33,771 nt of DNA from positions 8,123 through 41,893 of the forward strand of contig MNCI01004419.1 in the NCBI GenBank assembly GCA_015680685.1, read 5' to 3'. The stretch comes from Gnetum montanum (Eukaryota; Streptophyta; Gnetopsida; Gnetales; Gnetaceae). Below are positions 11,498-22,131 of the stretch, in pieces (position 1 is the first letter of the stretch; the number at the start of each line of letters is the position of its first letter). The notes below the pieces were generated by a model that was not told the DNA's origin, did no database searches, and was given only the letters and a program-made list of their open reading frames with translations. The position numbers and the translations under genes were made by a program.

Positions 11498-11797
11498 ATG
11501 GTAGTCTTGTAAGCTTTCTGCACCTTGATATGCATTAGCATAAACTTGACACCCATTTGTGGTTGTTTACGCATCGTGCGGTGAAGATCAGTCGCTTCAA
11601 CAGTTCTTCTGGAACACTGCAGGACATAAAGCCTCCTATAGCTAGTCACTCGCTCATTTTATGGTAGTCTTGCATGAGTTCTATACCCTATCTCATACTA
11701 GCATAAACATGACACCCTTTTGTGGTTGTTTACGCATCGTGTGGTATAGATCGGTCGCTCCGACGATTCCTTTGGAATCCGGCAAGACATAAAGCCT
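11498..11797 (+). repeat. 163-bp tandem duplication in leader of B
   Basis: Two copies begin ATGGTAGTCTTG at 11,498 and 11,661. Each contains TGTGGTTGTTTACGCATCG and ends near GACATAAAGCC. Element D has a single copy (26,621-26,752). Each copy includes a small stem-loop (see findings). Confidence 0.8.
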
Positions 11798-11857
11798 TTT
11801 TGATTGCTTCATGATTTCCTTGCTTTTCCGTTTGCAAAAATGTTTAGCTTCATAACA

Positions 11858-12957
11858 ATGGCTTCCTTGAGCACTGTTGCTAACACCTTTAACATTGAGG
11901 TTCCCATCACAGTTCAAGGCATCACATCGATCCCTTAGGATCCAATGCTGGAAACACATCGATCCCTTAGGATCCAAAACCGGGGATTTGAGGGCTTGGC
12001 CCAGCAACATGAATGCTATAACTTTCTCTATTTAAAGGTGTAGGAAAATTTGCCCTTGGATGTGCACAAACTTGAAGACAAATGTAGCTTCGAGTTTGCT
12101 TACTACAACAACAAGGAATTTGTTCCCACTCCCAGTGCTTCTATTCCTTTGACATAGACGAATCAATGGCTTCTAGACCAGCTGATCTAGTTGGCAAGAC
12201 TTAGGGAGAAATAGGACATGACATCTAACCATGAGGATGCCTTCCAAGACAGATAGGAGGAACTCGATTCCCAATCTAACGGGGGAGGTCAAACCAACCC
12301 TGTTACCATCCCTCCTACCCAGTTTTTCTAGACCAACCCATTGTCTGTCATCGCTTCCTTCGTGATCATGCCTATGCTTCTGCAACCTACAATTACACCT
12401 ACAATGGGTAGCCAGGTCATCTTCTGAGCATATCAATGCCCTTATTCCCCTGTTTCATTTGTAGCCACTATTCCTCCACAAACTATCCATCAGTCCATCC
12501 CTGTAGTGCATCACACATCGATCATGGCTACCCTGCCACATGTTCACACCATGCCTACCTCACAGTGCTACACAAATTTCTCTTCCATTCCTACATTTAC
12601 ACTTGTCCCACCATCAGTAGTGGGCCCAAGCCCATCCACGTGGTGAACCCTGTTCACTACTACCTCTGCTACGCTACCATCGCAGATGTCTCACCATGTT
12701 CCCCACCAGGCTTGCCAAACCCGATAGATGATACAACCTGGCATGGGAATATGGTCTTTTCCACCTCACACACAAGCTACTCATTCCACAATGCAACCTG
12801 CGGTTGCTGCCTCAACAACATCGCCTACCGGGTGGTGGATAGCATAAGGGGCACCCTTCCTAGGGGCCATCCTAATTGTACCGTCAATGAGTCATGCTAC
12901 TACCCCCTCCACCCCACAGATGGTGTACTGTCCAAAATTGCAAATGTGAGTCTGGAA
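11858..12957 (+). pseudogene. gag: gag N-terminal part, element B
   Basis: The start ATG at 11,858 corresponds to 26,826 in D (both begin Met-Ala). The conserved run ending FVPTP (about 12,100-12,135), next to a paired-aromatic/Asn motif, matches the D sequence ending FIPSP. The following part is Pro/Thr/Gln/His-rich and low in complexity, as in D. It holds many TAG stops. A 32-bp duplication (CACATCGATCCCTTAGGATC at 11,923 and 11,955) shifts the frame. The capsid-like core and zinc-knuckle-like part are absent because element C interrupts. In the intact family this would be the structural particle protein. Confidence 0.6.
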
Positions 12958-13510
12958 TGAAATAGACGCTGAGAGATCTATGGAAAAACACAGTAAGACC
13001 CTGCCTTCATGCGATAGAAAGCTAGAAATAAACAAAGGTAGAGTGCTTGGAATGGTCTGCACGCGGATCAAACAAGGACTTTCCCTAACATACGCAAATT
13101 ACGATGCATTGGGTTATATGTAAAAAATAATATAAACTAAACGTATACTTATGTAAATAGGAGTAAACCATTTAGATAAAGTGAAAACAACGTAGAATAT
13201 GCATAGAACGAAAACTGTAAATAATTGTGGACAAAAATAAATTGTTTGTATTGAAAAGAAAAGTATAAAAAAGTGCACAAGTCAAAACGTAGTCACGAAT
13301 TAGTCGCAAGGTATACTTTTAGCCCCAATGTGAAGGGTATACGAATGGTGGGGGATCGTAGGTTTCTGGATCTAGTGAACAACGTGCCCCAGATTGCAAA
13401 TGCTTAGCGTATCCAGGTTTATGTGATGCCCTGCATATGATATTTGGGTTGCCAATGTTATGAATCTTGATGTCCCAAAAATTTTCTGAACCCCAATTTA
13501 GTGGAAAAAT

Positions 13511-13523
13511 GGGGTATTTATAG
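13511..13523 (-). promoter_or_regulatory. TATA box of LTR C
   Basis: The minus strand reads CTATAAATACCCC, placed between the U3 array and the conserved R/U5 as in the other LTRs. Confidence 0.65.
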
Positions 13524-13979
13524 GATTTATGAGTGTGGGATCCAAATCTAGAGGAAGATCTATGGCTACAGGGTGCGAAACATGTGGATCAGGTGACAGG
13601 TGTGTGTGTTGATGGGATGCACAATATGATATAATGTACAGCATACAACATGACCAAATCTTACATTGGCGTATGCAATCCACAGCGTAAGAGCTTGACA
13701 TGCTCAAAGAATTAACAAAAGAAAATTTACAAAATAATGCTCTGTTACAACAAAGAATTTTATCTCTGGCCTTCTGAAACTGTGGTCTGGCATGTCCTGG
13801 TATCTTAGTGTCAACGTCCAGCATCCAGTGTGTGATCATCCAGTGTATGAAATAAAAATGATGAATTTGGAGCCCACTTTCAATCTCTAAAGCCTTTTCC
13901 AAGAGTGGAGCTAGATTTCTAAGGTCCAGAGGATGCTACTTATCAAATTTGAGCCCATTCAGAGGCTGTTTTGGCTCTA

Positions 13980-15196
13980 TTTTGGTTGGTCACGATGTAT
14001 TCACGCTGTGTAGCATGACCAAAGTGTGATCCCAGTGTGACTAAGTGTTCATGCTCTATTTTGAGTTGATTTTTGGATGCTGATCCCTATTTTTTGATGC
14101 CTAACTACTGCCTACTCTCCAGGGTGATCTAGGTGTTGATTTTGACTTTGTGTTATTTCTGTTTCAAGCTTGTTTAGTTTGGTCACACTGTGGTTAAGCT
14201 GTGTAGCATGACCAAAGTGTGACCCTAGCGTGACCAAGTTTAAATGACACGTTTGAAGCCCAAATCATAAATTTTTGAAGCTTGTGGACATGTACAAGTG
14301 CTATCGGTCCTGGGGGATTGCCCGAACATCAAAGATTCTCCCTGAAACTGCTTGTTTTGTCCTATTTTTGTTTGGTCACGCTATGCAGCGTGACCTTAGT
14401 GTGACTAACTAAAAATTCATCATTTGAAGCCTACATTTGGATTTTCAGGAGCCCATGAGAAAGTAGACTTGTTGCCTGTCCCATGGGGATGTAGTCCATG
14501 ACGAAAACTTATCCGAAACCACTTGATTTCAGCTGTTTTGAGTTGGTCACACTGTGCAGTGTGACCAAAGTGTGACACGAGTGTGAACAACTAAAAATGT
14601 CATGTTTGAGGCCCAAACCTTGATTTTTTGAAACTTTTAGACATGTACAGCTGTTACGTAGCACTCGAGGGTTGAAACCATGTCGAAATTCTACCTGGAG
14701 ATGCTTGAATTAAGCTATTCTAGCTTGGTCACACTGTGGTCACACTATGCATTGTGACCTCAAAGTGACTAACTAAGAATGACCCAAAACATGTGATTTT
14801 GGGGTTGAATCTTGAAGTTCTGAAGACTGGGAGCTACAAGGGACACCCGTTAAGTTCATGGATGGTCTGTGTGCTCAAATTTAGGCTATTTGGACTTGAT
14901 TTTGGGGCTCTAGAAGTTGGTCACGCTGTACACACATAGCTCATATGCTGGGCAGTGTGACCAAAGTGTGTGTGATCAAACTTGCACCTTTTGGTGCTAA
15001 AACTATTGATTCTTGATGTCGAGACTTGCTGTAATCATCTGTGGGCCACTAGGGAACCTTGCTTGCTTCATTGTGTGTTATTTCATGCTATTTTGGAGGC
15101 TCTACAGTTTGGTCACACTGTACTCATGTTGGACGATAGGATGACTTAGCTTGAGTCCTGTCTAAAAGTGTTAGGCCAAAATCTTGTGGTGTTTCA
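13980..15196 (-). repeat. ~190-bp tandem array with hairpins in U3 of LTR C
   Basis: TTGGTCAC recurs at 13,987, 14,179, 14,372, 14,543, 14,725, 14,917 and 15,109, giving spacings of 192, 193, 171, 182, 192 and 192 bp. Each unit carries an inverted repeat of the type TTGGTCACACTG / CAGTGTGACCAA. That repeat is perfect, with a 2-nt centre, at 14,543-14,568. The units also share a segment with TTTGAAGCCCAAA followed by a GGACATGTACA-like word. Confidence 0.85.
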
Positions 15197-16663
15197 TTGG
15201 TCCCTCTTTGTTGATGCTTGGAGGAATTCACCCAAGAGGTGTCGACAAAGAAGTACAAAACACCACAAGAAACTTAGCATCTAGCACTATTCATCAGGCA
15301 CCTGGCTAGGTCTCATCACACCATGTTTAGAAGTACATTGGATTGGGGAATGAAATTTTGAGATGCACGGGAAGCAGGTTGTAACTGTGGGATTGGGGTT
15401 TGATCAAGGGATTTTTTTGTTTAACGGTGGGAGAGGAATGTTCTTGTGAATAAGTCATGTTGGTCCTTGTCGATAGCCAATATCTAGCAAAATTGGGACC
15501 AGGGCATGGGGGGATGCATCCTTTGGAAGAATGAGACTCTTGCATCATGTTTAAGGAAACCTGTTGTGAACAACCAAATCCACGTGATGAGGTGATGCAT
15601 CATGAGAGACGAGTATTTTTTTTCAAGACAAGTACCTTCCTACCTGGGGCTTGTATGGGAAGAGCCAATGGCCTCATGATGTATTTTTCCTTTTGATTTT
15701 TCTCTATTTTTTTTGCTTTTTTGTTGTTTTTGTTTTCTTTTTAATATTTTTTGAAAGAGCTTTCTTTTGGTGCTATGCTCATGCTCATGCACTTACCTTT
15801 GTATCATGTACCTTGTATTATATTTTGTGTTGCAACTACTTAGAGAATCATAGTTTGCAATAGTATGGTTCAAGTTTTGGGATGAGTAGGATGTATCCAG
15901 GAGATGTAACTGAGTAGGATAGGGAGAACACGTTGGAGAATAAGGGATGCATTGGGAACTAGGAATGTACTCCTAAGTAGATTGATTAACCTGGTTATGT
16001 GCATCGAGAACAATGTGGTACCTTGTCACTGTAATGAAGTGTATCCATGTGCAAACACCTCAAAGCGTCATCCTACAAACACAACTCCAAGAGGACAAGA
16101 AGATCACAAGTGAGTTAGTCGAAAACACTTTAATGTGAATACAGCTGATGGGATGGAGGCACCGTGTTAAACTCTAGGTAAACAAAACGAGCAGCATCGG
16201 AGTCATCAGAATCCATGTGGTGAATCATGCAGCAGGTTTTAGAGGAAGACACATCGTTGATTGTAGCAACAAGTCAATGGTCCAGTGATGATGTTTCCAT
16301 TTTATAGAATTAGCAGACTATCATGGATTGGTTTTGCATCATAACCTTTTAGATGTTGCCAGTTTTACGTCGTAGCAGACGGTGTAGCGCTAGTTTAGAG
16401 TCATGGCGGACTACGAAGAGGAGAGCTAGTTTATAGTCTTAGCGGACTCTGGCAGGCAAGAATGTGGCAATTTTAATGTCATGCTAGATGAAGATTTGTG
16501 GTGTTAGTTTATCATCATGATGCTAGGACGAATCTGTGGTATTAGTTTACTATCATGATGCCAGGACATTCTATGGTGCTAGTTTTTAAGTCATAGCTCT
16601 AGGAATGTTCTATGGTATCAGTTTTAGGTCATGATGCTAGAACTAGAACGTACCTTAAGCTCA
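15197..16663 (-). other. 3' UTR and polypurine tract of element C
   Basis: Between the pol stop (16,664) and the 3' LTR. The 15,197-15,210 end is the polypurine tract. No conserved ORF is seen. A 38-bp tandem array occupies the pol-proximal part, and T-rich low complexity lies at 15,690-15,755. A long, variable 3' UTR with tandem repeats is typical of Tat/Ogre-type elements. Confidence 0.55.
16380..16650 (-). repeat. ~38-bp tandem repeats in 3' UTR of C
   Basis: GGTRNTAGTTT-type units start at 16,500, 16,538, 16,575 and 16,614 (spacing 37-39 bp), each with a TCATGATGCTAG-like core. More diverged units lie upstream at about 16,385-16,450. Confidence 0.75.
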
Positions 16664-18018
16664 TCAGACGTAGAATGGTTTTAGGTACATATTATTTTTA
16701 GGGTTGGTGAACTCATTTCAATCCATTTTAGTAAGTTTGAATGCCCCATTGTCGTATGCCTTTGTGACTAGGTAAGGCCCTTCCCAGTTGGCTGAGAATT
16801 TTTCTGGGTGGTCACGGACCATCTTGAGAACAAGGTCACCTTCTTTGATTGGACACTTGTGTACATCATGTCAATTTCTCCGTTGTTGCTACTTTTGGTA
16901 CCACTCAATTTGAGCCAGCATGCGTGTACATTCCTCCTCCACTGAGTCAAGGTCAACAATGCGCAATTCATCATTTTGACCTTCATCGAGGAGTCCAGAG
17001 AGAGTGATCTGCAATGAGGGTTCCTACAATTCCAAAGGTAAAATAGCTTCTGATCCATAAACAAGACTATAGGGTGTTTTACCTATGGATGTTCGATGCG
17101 TCATTCGATATGCCCATAGAGCGTAAACTAGCTATTCATGCCATCTTATTTTGCTCTGATGAAGCATTTTCTTGAGCACCATGATGACATTTTTATTCAT
17201 GGAGTTTTCTTGACCATTACTTTGTGGGTAGTATGGTGATGAGAATGAATGTTTGATTCATAGGCTCTCACAGAAGTTTTTGGTCTCGACATTGTTGAAC
17301 TATGGCCCGTTATCATTGATTATGGTCATTGGGACACCGAAACGGGTTACAATGTTTTCGAGTATGAAATTGCACACTTGTTTGGATGTGGTATTCCTAA
17401 GAGGGATAGCTTCTACCCATTTGTGAAGTATTTAGTTGTGGTGATGATGAAGCTATGTCCTGTAAAATATGGGGGAGTTATCGGTCGAATGATATCTAAT
17501 CCCCATTTCTGGAAAGGCCATGTGATTTGTGATGTATGCAACTCATTCAGTGGTAAATGTATTAAATTACCATGTTTTTGATAGATGTTGCATGTTTTGA
17601 CCTCGGAGAAACAATCGTACTCCATGTGTGGCCAATAATAGCCTAAATGTTTGATTTTTGTTGCCATTGCCTTAGGCACTATGTGCCCTCCACAAAGTCC
17701 TTCATGAACTTGCTCCATGATCGTGTGACCATCGATGCTACTAACACACACTAAAAAAATTCCTTCATAAGATCTATTACATAACATGTCTCCTATTAGC
17801 GCATATTGTCGAGAACATTTTCGCACTACATCCTTTTGAGCGTTTGTCAGATGTTGTGGCAGTTCACCACGTAGGAGGTACTCTTTTATGTCATCATACC
17901 ATTCTACTACATTTGTGGTGCTAACAAATTCCATAGGTGTTTCATCGAGAGTGTCAGTTACGGGTTTAGCATAATTTGTTATGGAACTAGGCAACGCATG
18001 AAACATGTTAGGTGTCAT
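16664..18018 (-). pseudogene. Integrase part of pol, element C
   Basis: The family inserts retroelement cDNA into the host chromosome. Minus-strand order: an HHCC-type zinc domain (about 17,600-17,760) with HEGLCGGH intact but the second Cys of the CxxC pair changed to Tyr. The catalytic core follows with Asp at 17,494-17,496 (WGLDII), Asp at 17,312-17,314 (NDNGP) and Glu at 17,207-17,209 (NGQENS). The last two are 35 codons apart, the D,D(35)E arrangement. A GPY motif (WEGPYLV, about 16,785) precedes the stop at 16,664-16,666. A one-base loss near 17,415 shifts the frame, and several TAG/TGA stops are present, so it is dead. It continues directly from the RNase H domains in one polyprotein. 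Confidence 0.9.
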
Positions 18019-18096
18019 GTTTAAGGCTAGTGTTGCAAGTGCATTTGTGATGGTATTTTCATTCCTGGGAACATGTTGAATTTCTATTTTTGTTAA

Positions 18097-18492
18097 CTAT
18101 TTCAGCAAGTTTTTAGTTAAGTCATAGTACGGTTGTAAATGTGAAACCTTGCATGTGAATACATCTGTGACTTGATTGATTACTAGTTGTGAATCTCCCT
18201 GAACTATGAGTCGTGTGATCCCTAAAGCTAGTGCTACCAAAAGTCCTCTAAGAAGACCTTCATACTCTGCCACGTTGTTGGTACAAGGGAAGTTTAATCG
18301 ATAGGCAGAGGGTTGAATCTCTCTAGAGGGATAAGTTATAATGGCTGTAGCACTTCTTCCTTGGAATTTTGACACTCCATCAAAGTATAAGATTACATCG
18401 TAGTTGTCGGGCACGGTGTCTATGGTGTTCACGTTCTCATCAGGGAACTTGGGATTGATTGTTGCTTGGTCTTGCATCGGTGAGGTGGTCAT
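18097..18492 (-). pseudogene. Second (archaeal-type) RNase H domain, element C
   Basis: This domain follows the ordinary RNase H. It keeps the three acidic positions: YFDGVS near the start, NNVAEYEG in the middle and GDSQLVINQ later, with the spacing of RNase HI. An extra RNase H of this kind after the Ty3-type domain is the diagnostic trait of plant Tat-clade elements, where it is thought to degrade RNA in RNA-DNA hybrids during reverse transcription. It is separated from the preceding domain by an in-frame stop (near 18,505) and so is non-functional here as a whole. Confidence 0.85.
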
Positions 18493-18504
18493 TTGATTGA
18501 CTAT

Positions 18505-20316
18505 TTATTGACCCTTTGTGAAAGATTGAGCTATGTAGTGTAGGTCAAGCTCAGCAATCATTGCCTTCCATCTAGCTATTCTGCTTGATTCATAGATGCT
18601 ATTGGTGATAGCCCTGAGTACATTGTCTTTACAAATAATGTTGACTTGGTTATGGAAGAGATAATGTCGCCACTTCTTCAAGGAAAAGATAAGGGCTAGA
18701 CATGACCTCTCCATGTCGTTGTATCTATTTTCATGGGCCACTAAGGCATGGATTAGGTAGTAGATAGGGATTTTGGTTTCATTTTCTCATTTCTGACAAA
18801 GCATGGATGCGATAGATGAATTTGATGTCGTAAGGTAAATGTAGAAGGGCTTGTTGTTCTGTGTAGAATAAACCATCGGTAGTTGAGCTAATACCGTTTT
18901 GATGTTTTCAAAAGCTTCTTGGCACTATTGGGTCCATTGAAAATGGACATTTTTGCACAAAAAATGTTGCATGGGTCTCAACTTGTTCATCAGTTTTTCA
19001 ATGAAGCACCTAATAAATTATAATCTACCTTGTAGACTGCGTAGTTCGGTAAGGTTGCTAGGTGGTTTCAAATTTTTGATTGCTTTAACCTTATTGGGAT
19101 CTACTCGTATCCTTGTTTCAAATATTATGAATTCGATCATTTTGCCTGTTTTCACTCAAAAGACACATTTCTTTGGGTTAACTCTGAGCTTATACTTGAG
19201 ACAACATTTAAGTACCAAGTCTAGATTGTTGACGTGTTACTCAGTCATTTTTGACTTGACTGCGATGTCGTCTACGTAATCATTGAGCAAATTAAGCATA
19301 TAATCACTAAAGATGTAAGTCATTGCTCACTGATATGTAGCACCGACATTTTTTAGACCGAATGACATCATTGTATAACAGAATGTGCCCCATGGTGTCA
19401 TGAAGGTTTTCCTGAGTTGATGTTCTGGGTTGATCCTAATCTGGTTGTACCTCGAGAATCCATCCATAAAGGACAATAATGCATGCCTAGCATTTGAATC
19501 AACAAGTTGATTGATACTAGGTAGGGGGAAGTCATCTTTTATGGTTGCTATGTTAAGGTCACGAAAGTCAATGCATAGGCGAATGCTCCCATTCTTCTTT
19601 GGGACTACAACCATGTTGGATACCCAATCGGTGTAGTCAACAGCTCGAGTAAAACTAGCCTGGTAAGGTTTTGTGATTTCATTACAAACTACCAGCACTA
19701 CCTCAGGTCTAACCTTTCGTGCTTTTTGTTTCACTGGCCTGAGTTTTGGGTCAAGGATGATGTTATGCTGGACTATTTGAGGGTCTAGTCTTGGCATATT
19801 AGTATAAGAACAAGCGAATGCTTTCATGTTATCTTTTAGCACTTGAGCTATGTCACTGGTGAGTTGTGGACCTAATAGAGTACTTAGTTTTAATATTTTG
19901 ACTTTGCCATCAGACATAGTAATGGGGACTTCGGCGAGGGGATCTTCAGTGATGTTATCAGCCTCTAAGTCCAAAGTTTTCATCATTCCCTTAAAGCAAT
20001 CAAGTGTCTCTTGTGTTGATGCCATGACATTATCATACGTTGATGAGTCTAGATCAATGGACTCTAGATTAATCTCTCTTTAAATGGCTCCATGTGGTCC
20101 ATTGATGGACATCGTTGTTAGGAGGTTCTTGTTATCCATGTGGTCGCTCCTACCAATTTGAACGGGAAGCAATGTAAGTGAAGGTTTAGTTTCCATTCGT
20201 ATGTAATGAATTTTACATCTGAATATAACTAAGGCATGTAATGAGTAGTTTATTATCATACACAGATGTTTGATAGTTTAAGGCCATACCAGGCTGTCTG
20301 CCAGTCATGTTCTAGG
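18505..20316 (-). pseudogene. Reverse transcriptase and first RNase H, element C
   Basis: Polymerase part of pol. In order: an N-terminal spacer from about 20,300 (an ATG lies at 20,196 in frame); a KQKARKVRPE segment leading into the fingers; VVVPKKNGSIRLCIDFRDLN; the palm motif FMDGFSRYNQI; and the catalytic YVDD at 19,267-19,278. The connection follows, then a Ty3-type RNase H (the segment with MAHENRYNDMERSCLAL is its middle part) ending near 18,505. The frame is constant through all of this. Stops (for example near 19,320, 19,245 and 19,170) are mostly one transition from Gln or Arg codons. No protease is attached upstream, because the frame meets non-coding sequence and an N (20,381). 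Confidence 0.9.
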
Positions 20317-20873
20317 TTTATACAAGTATTATGATGTTTTTGTGAATTTTGGATTTTTTTGTGTGTTTAAATTTAATATANAAAAATGCACCGTGTAGCA
20401 ATAAATAAAATAAAATAACAAAATAAAAAAAAGGGGTGGTTTAAAAAGGGTTTAAACAGGGTCAAGATGGAGGTCATTTTTAGGATTTTTAACATTTGAA
20501 AGAAAGTGAACAACGTGACTATGGAGGAGTGGACAACGTGACTACCAAGCGGTGTCTAGCGTAGCGTCTAAGGAGGGCAGCGTCAGCACTGCAGGGCAGC
20601 ATCCAAGGAGGGTAGCATCACCACTATAGGGCAGCGTCAAAAGGTAGGGTAGCATTAGCATTGTAGGGCAACATCATAAGGTAGGGCAGCGTCCAAGGAG
20701 GGTAGCATCAGCATTGCAGGGCAGCTTGACTACTGTGGAGGGTTCGGATCTACAACATCAGCATCCAGATTTGTAGAGCTCAAGACCAAATTTGCCAGAT
20801 CTATAATGTTCAGTGTCATATCTACTAGATCTGTAGCATTCAGGGTTAGATCTGTAGTAGAGTTTGAGGCAAG
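20317..20873. other. Spacer between pol and antisense gene, with N
   Basis: Holds an N at 20,381, an A-rich stretch, the 36-bp repeats, and several AGATCTGTAG words (20,772-20,856) just before the gene start at 20,874. It would contain the promoter and 5' UTR of the plus-strand gene. I see no clear TATA box. Confidence 0.45.
20565..20735. repeat. ~36-bp GGGCAGCGTC tandem repeats
   Basis: About four units of the form GGAGGGCAGCGTCAGCACTG, then CAGGGCAGCATCC, diverged by transitions. They lie 140-310 bp upstream of the putative start codon at 20,874. Confidence 0.75.
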
Positions 20874-21407
20874 ATGAAGGGTAGAGATAGAAAAGGCAAG
20901 GGAAAGAAGGAGGCGACGCTAGCGTTCGTGGAGGAGAGTGAGGAGATGCTCCAATGCCTTCCTGAGCTGAGGATCTCCTCATGGGTAGGATCCTTGCACC
21001 GTTACGCTCTTGTTTTCATGTTTTCATTTTGTTTCCTTTACTTTTATTGTTGTTGTTTCCAGGTGTATAGCATAAACGTCCCTTTGTAGCGTGCGCGTGT
21101 GCAACGTGTCCTAGGGTGGCGTCCTCATCGTGTGCAAGAAATAGGGTGAATGCTCAGTGTAAACCACTTTTGGTGTGTGTATTTTTTCTAGCTAGCATGC
21201 TCAATGTTCAACGTAAAAAAAATTTAGGGCATGGGGGTTAGCAACATGCCTAAGGGTCCAGCATGTCAAACTGGTAGCGTGTGAAAATTGGCAATGTGCC
21301 CAAGTGGTTAGTGTAACCAACTGGGTAGAGTGACTAAATTGTCAGCATGACTAAGTGCTCAAAATGCCTGTGTTCAACATGTCTAAACTACCCAAGTTTC
21401 TAACTGT

Positions 21408-21526
21408 CCAGCATAACCAACTGTCTAGCATGACTAACTGTCCAGCATGACCAACTATCCAACATGACCAACTGTCCAGTGTGCCCAACTGTACAGCGTG
21501 ACAAACTGTCCAGCGTGACCATGGGC
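21408..21526 (+). repeat. 17-bp tandem repeats in intron 1
   Basis: Nearly seven units of CCAGCATGACCAACTGT, with looser relatives back to about 21,240. They fall inside the predicted first intron of the plus-strand gene. Confidence 0.85.
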
Positions 21527-21682
21527 ACGCTAAGTGTGAACATAAGTTAGTCACAATATTAATGTTAACTACTTGCTTGAAAATATTTTACACATTTATA
21601 TGATCTAATGTACTTAAATATTTTTATGATGAGTGTTACTGGTATTTTTTTTTGCTTACTTAGATTTCTGGCTATGTGCAAG

Positions 21683-22131
21683 GGACTTAAACCTTTTCTG
21701 TTGGTGGTGGAACTCATGGGTGTGTTGTCATGGCTTGGTTTTTTGGAACCTGATGCACCTTAGCATGATATGGAGATCAGGTCTCAAGGATTATGGTTTC
21801 ATGTAGGTGCTAGTGAATTTTTATCCTTTATACTGCATGGTTTTAGCGTGGTGATTTGGTCTCATTTAAGTGAGCATTTAGCTTGTAGTGTGGTTGAGAC
21901 TATATTGCCTAGCTCTTCCCATGACATATTGGCATTCATTGTTGATGCAGACGAGGGGCTATTTAAAATTGGTGATGGTCCTACTGAAGGTCCTCGATCT
22001 ACCCATCCTCTGACTTATGTTTGGGAGTTACCATCTTGTAGCCACTACAACAATAGTAACATCCTTTTCCTAGCTTTCCATGTACATACCTTGTTCCAAA
22101 ATCCACCTGGAATAGTGTACAGGATAGATAG
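21683..22131 (+). pseudogene. FCP1-like HAD phosphatase domain exon, catalytic residues lost
   Basis: The residue pattern follows plant FCP1/NIF-like HAD proteins: a first strand ending LLVVELMGVL (family: LLVLDLNGLL), then a FLSFILHGFSVVIWS segment (family: FL.F..ERF.V.VWSS), and near the end YNNSNILFLAFH followed by QNPPG (family: Y..SNTLL.DDSP, then NPP). The nucleophile Asp reads as Glu, and the later Asp pair of motif III reads as Ala-Phe, so phosphatase activity is not expected. Known family members dephosphorylate proteins such as the RNA polymerase II tail. Here it may have been kept as a binding fold. The assignment rests on remembered family patterns. Confidence 0.55.

Larger units (their letters stand above)
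9712..12957 (+). mobile_element. Element B: 5' LTR, leader and truncated gag
   Basis: A Tat-type element in plus orientation, related to element D at 25,347. It keeps the 5' LTR (9,712 to about 11,444), the putative primer-binding site, a leader with a 163-bp duplication and the N-terminal part of gag. It stops where the minus-oriented LTR of element C begins (about 12,958). The truncation point in gag is just before the capsid-like core found in D. The rest of B should lie on the far side of C, outside this window. Confidence 0.7.
12958..15196 (-). repeat. 3' LTR of element C
   Basis: On the minus strand it starts TGAAACACCACAAG at 15,196 and ends about 12,958. The polypurine tract CAAAGAGGGACCAA (15,197-15,210) lies directly outside, as before a 3' LTR. 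R/U5 near 13,061-13,087 matches LTR E at about 32,441-32,470 (ACGCGGATCA.ACAAGGA.TTTCCCT). U3 is expanded by a roughly 190-bp tandem array, giving a length of about 2.24 kb, the longest LTR here. Confidence 0.7.

Noticed and set aside
12436-12960. 174-codon plus-strand ORF
   Set aside because: It is an alternative frame of the Pro-rich part of gag in element B. The frame matching D is a different one.
16768-17064. 98-codon minus-strand ORF within the integrase region
   Set aside because: Wrong frame. The integrase continues in another frame after the one-base loss near 17,415.
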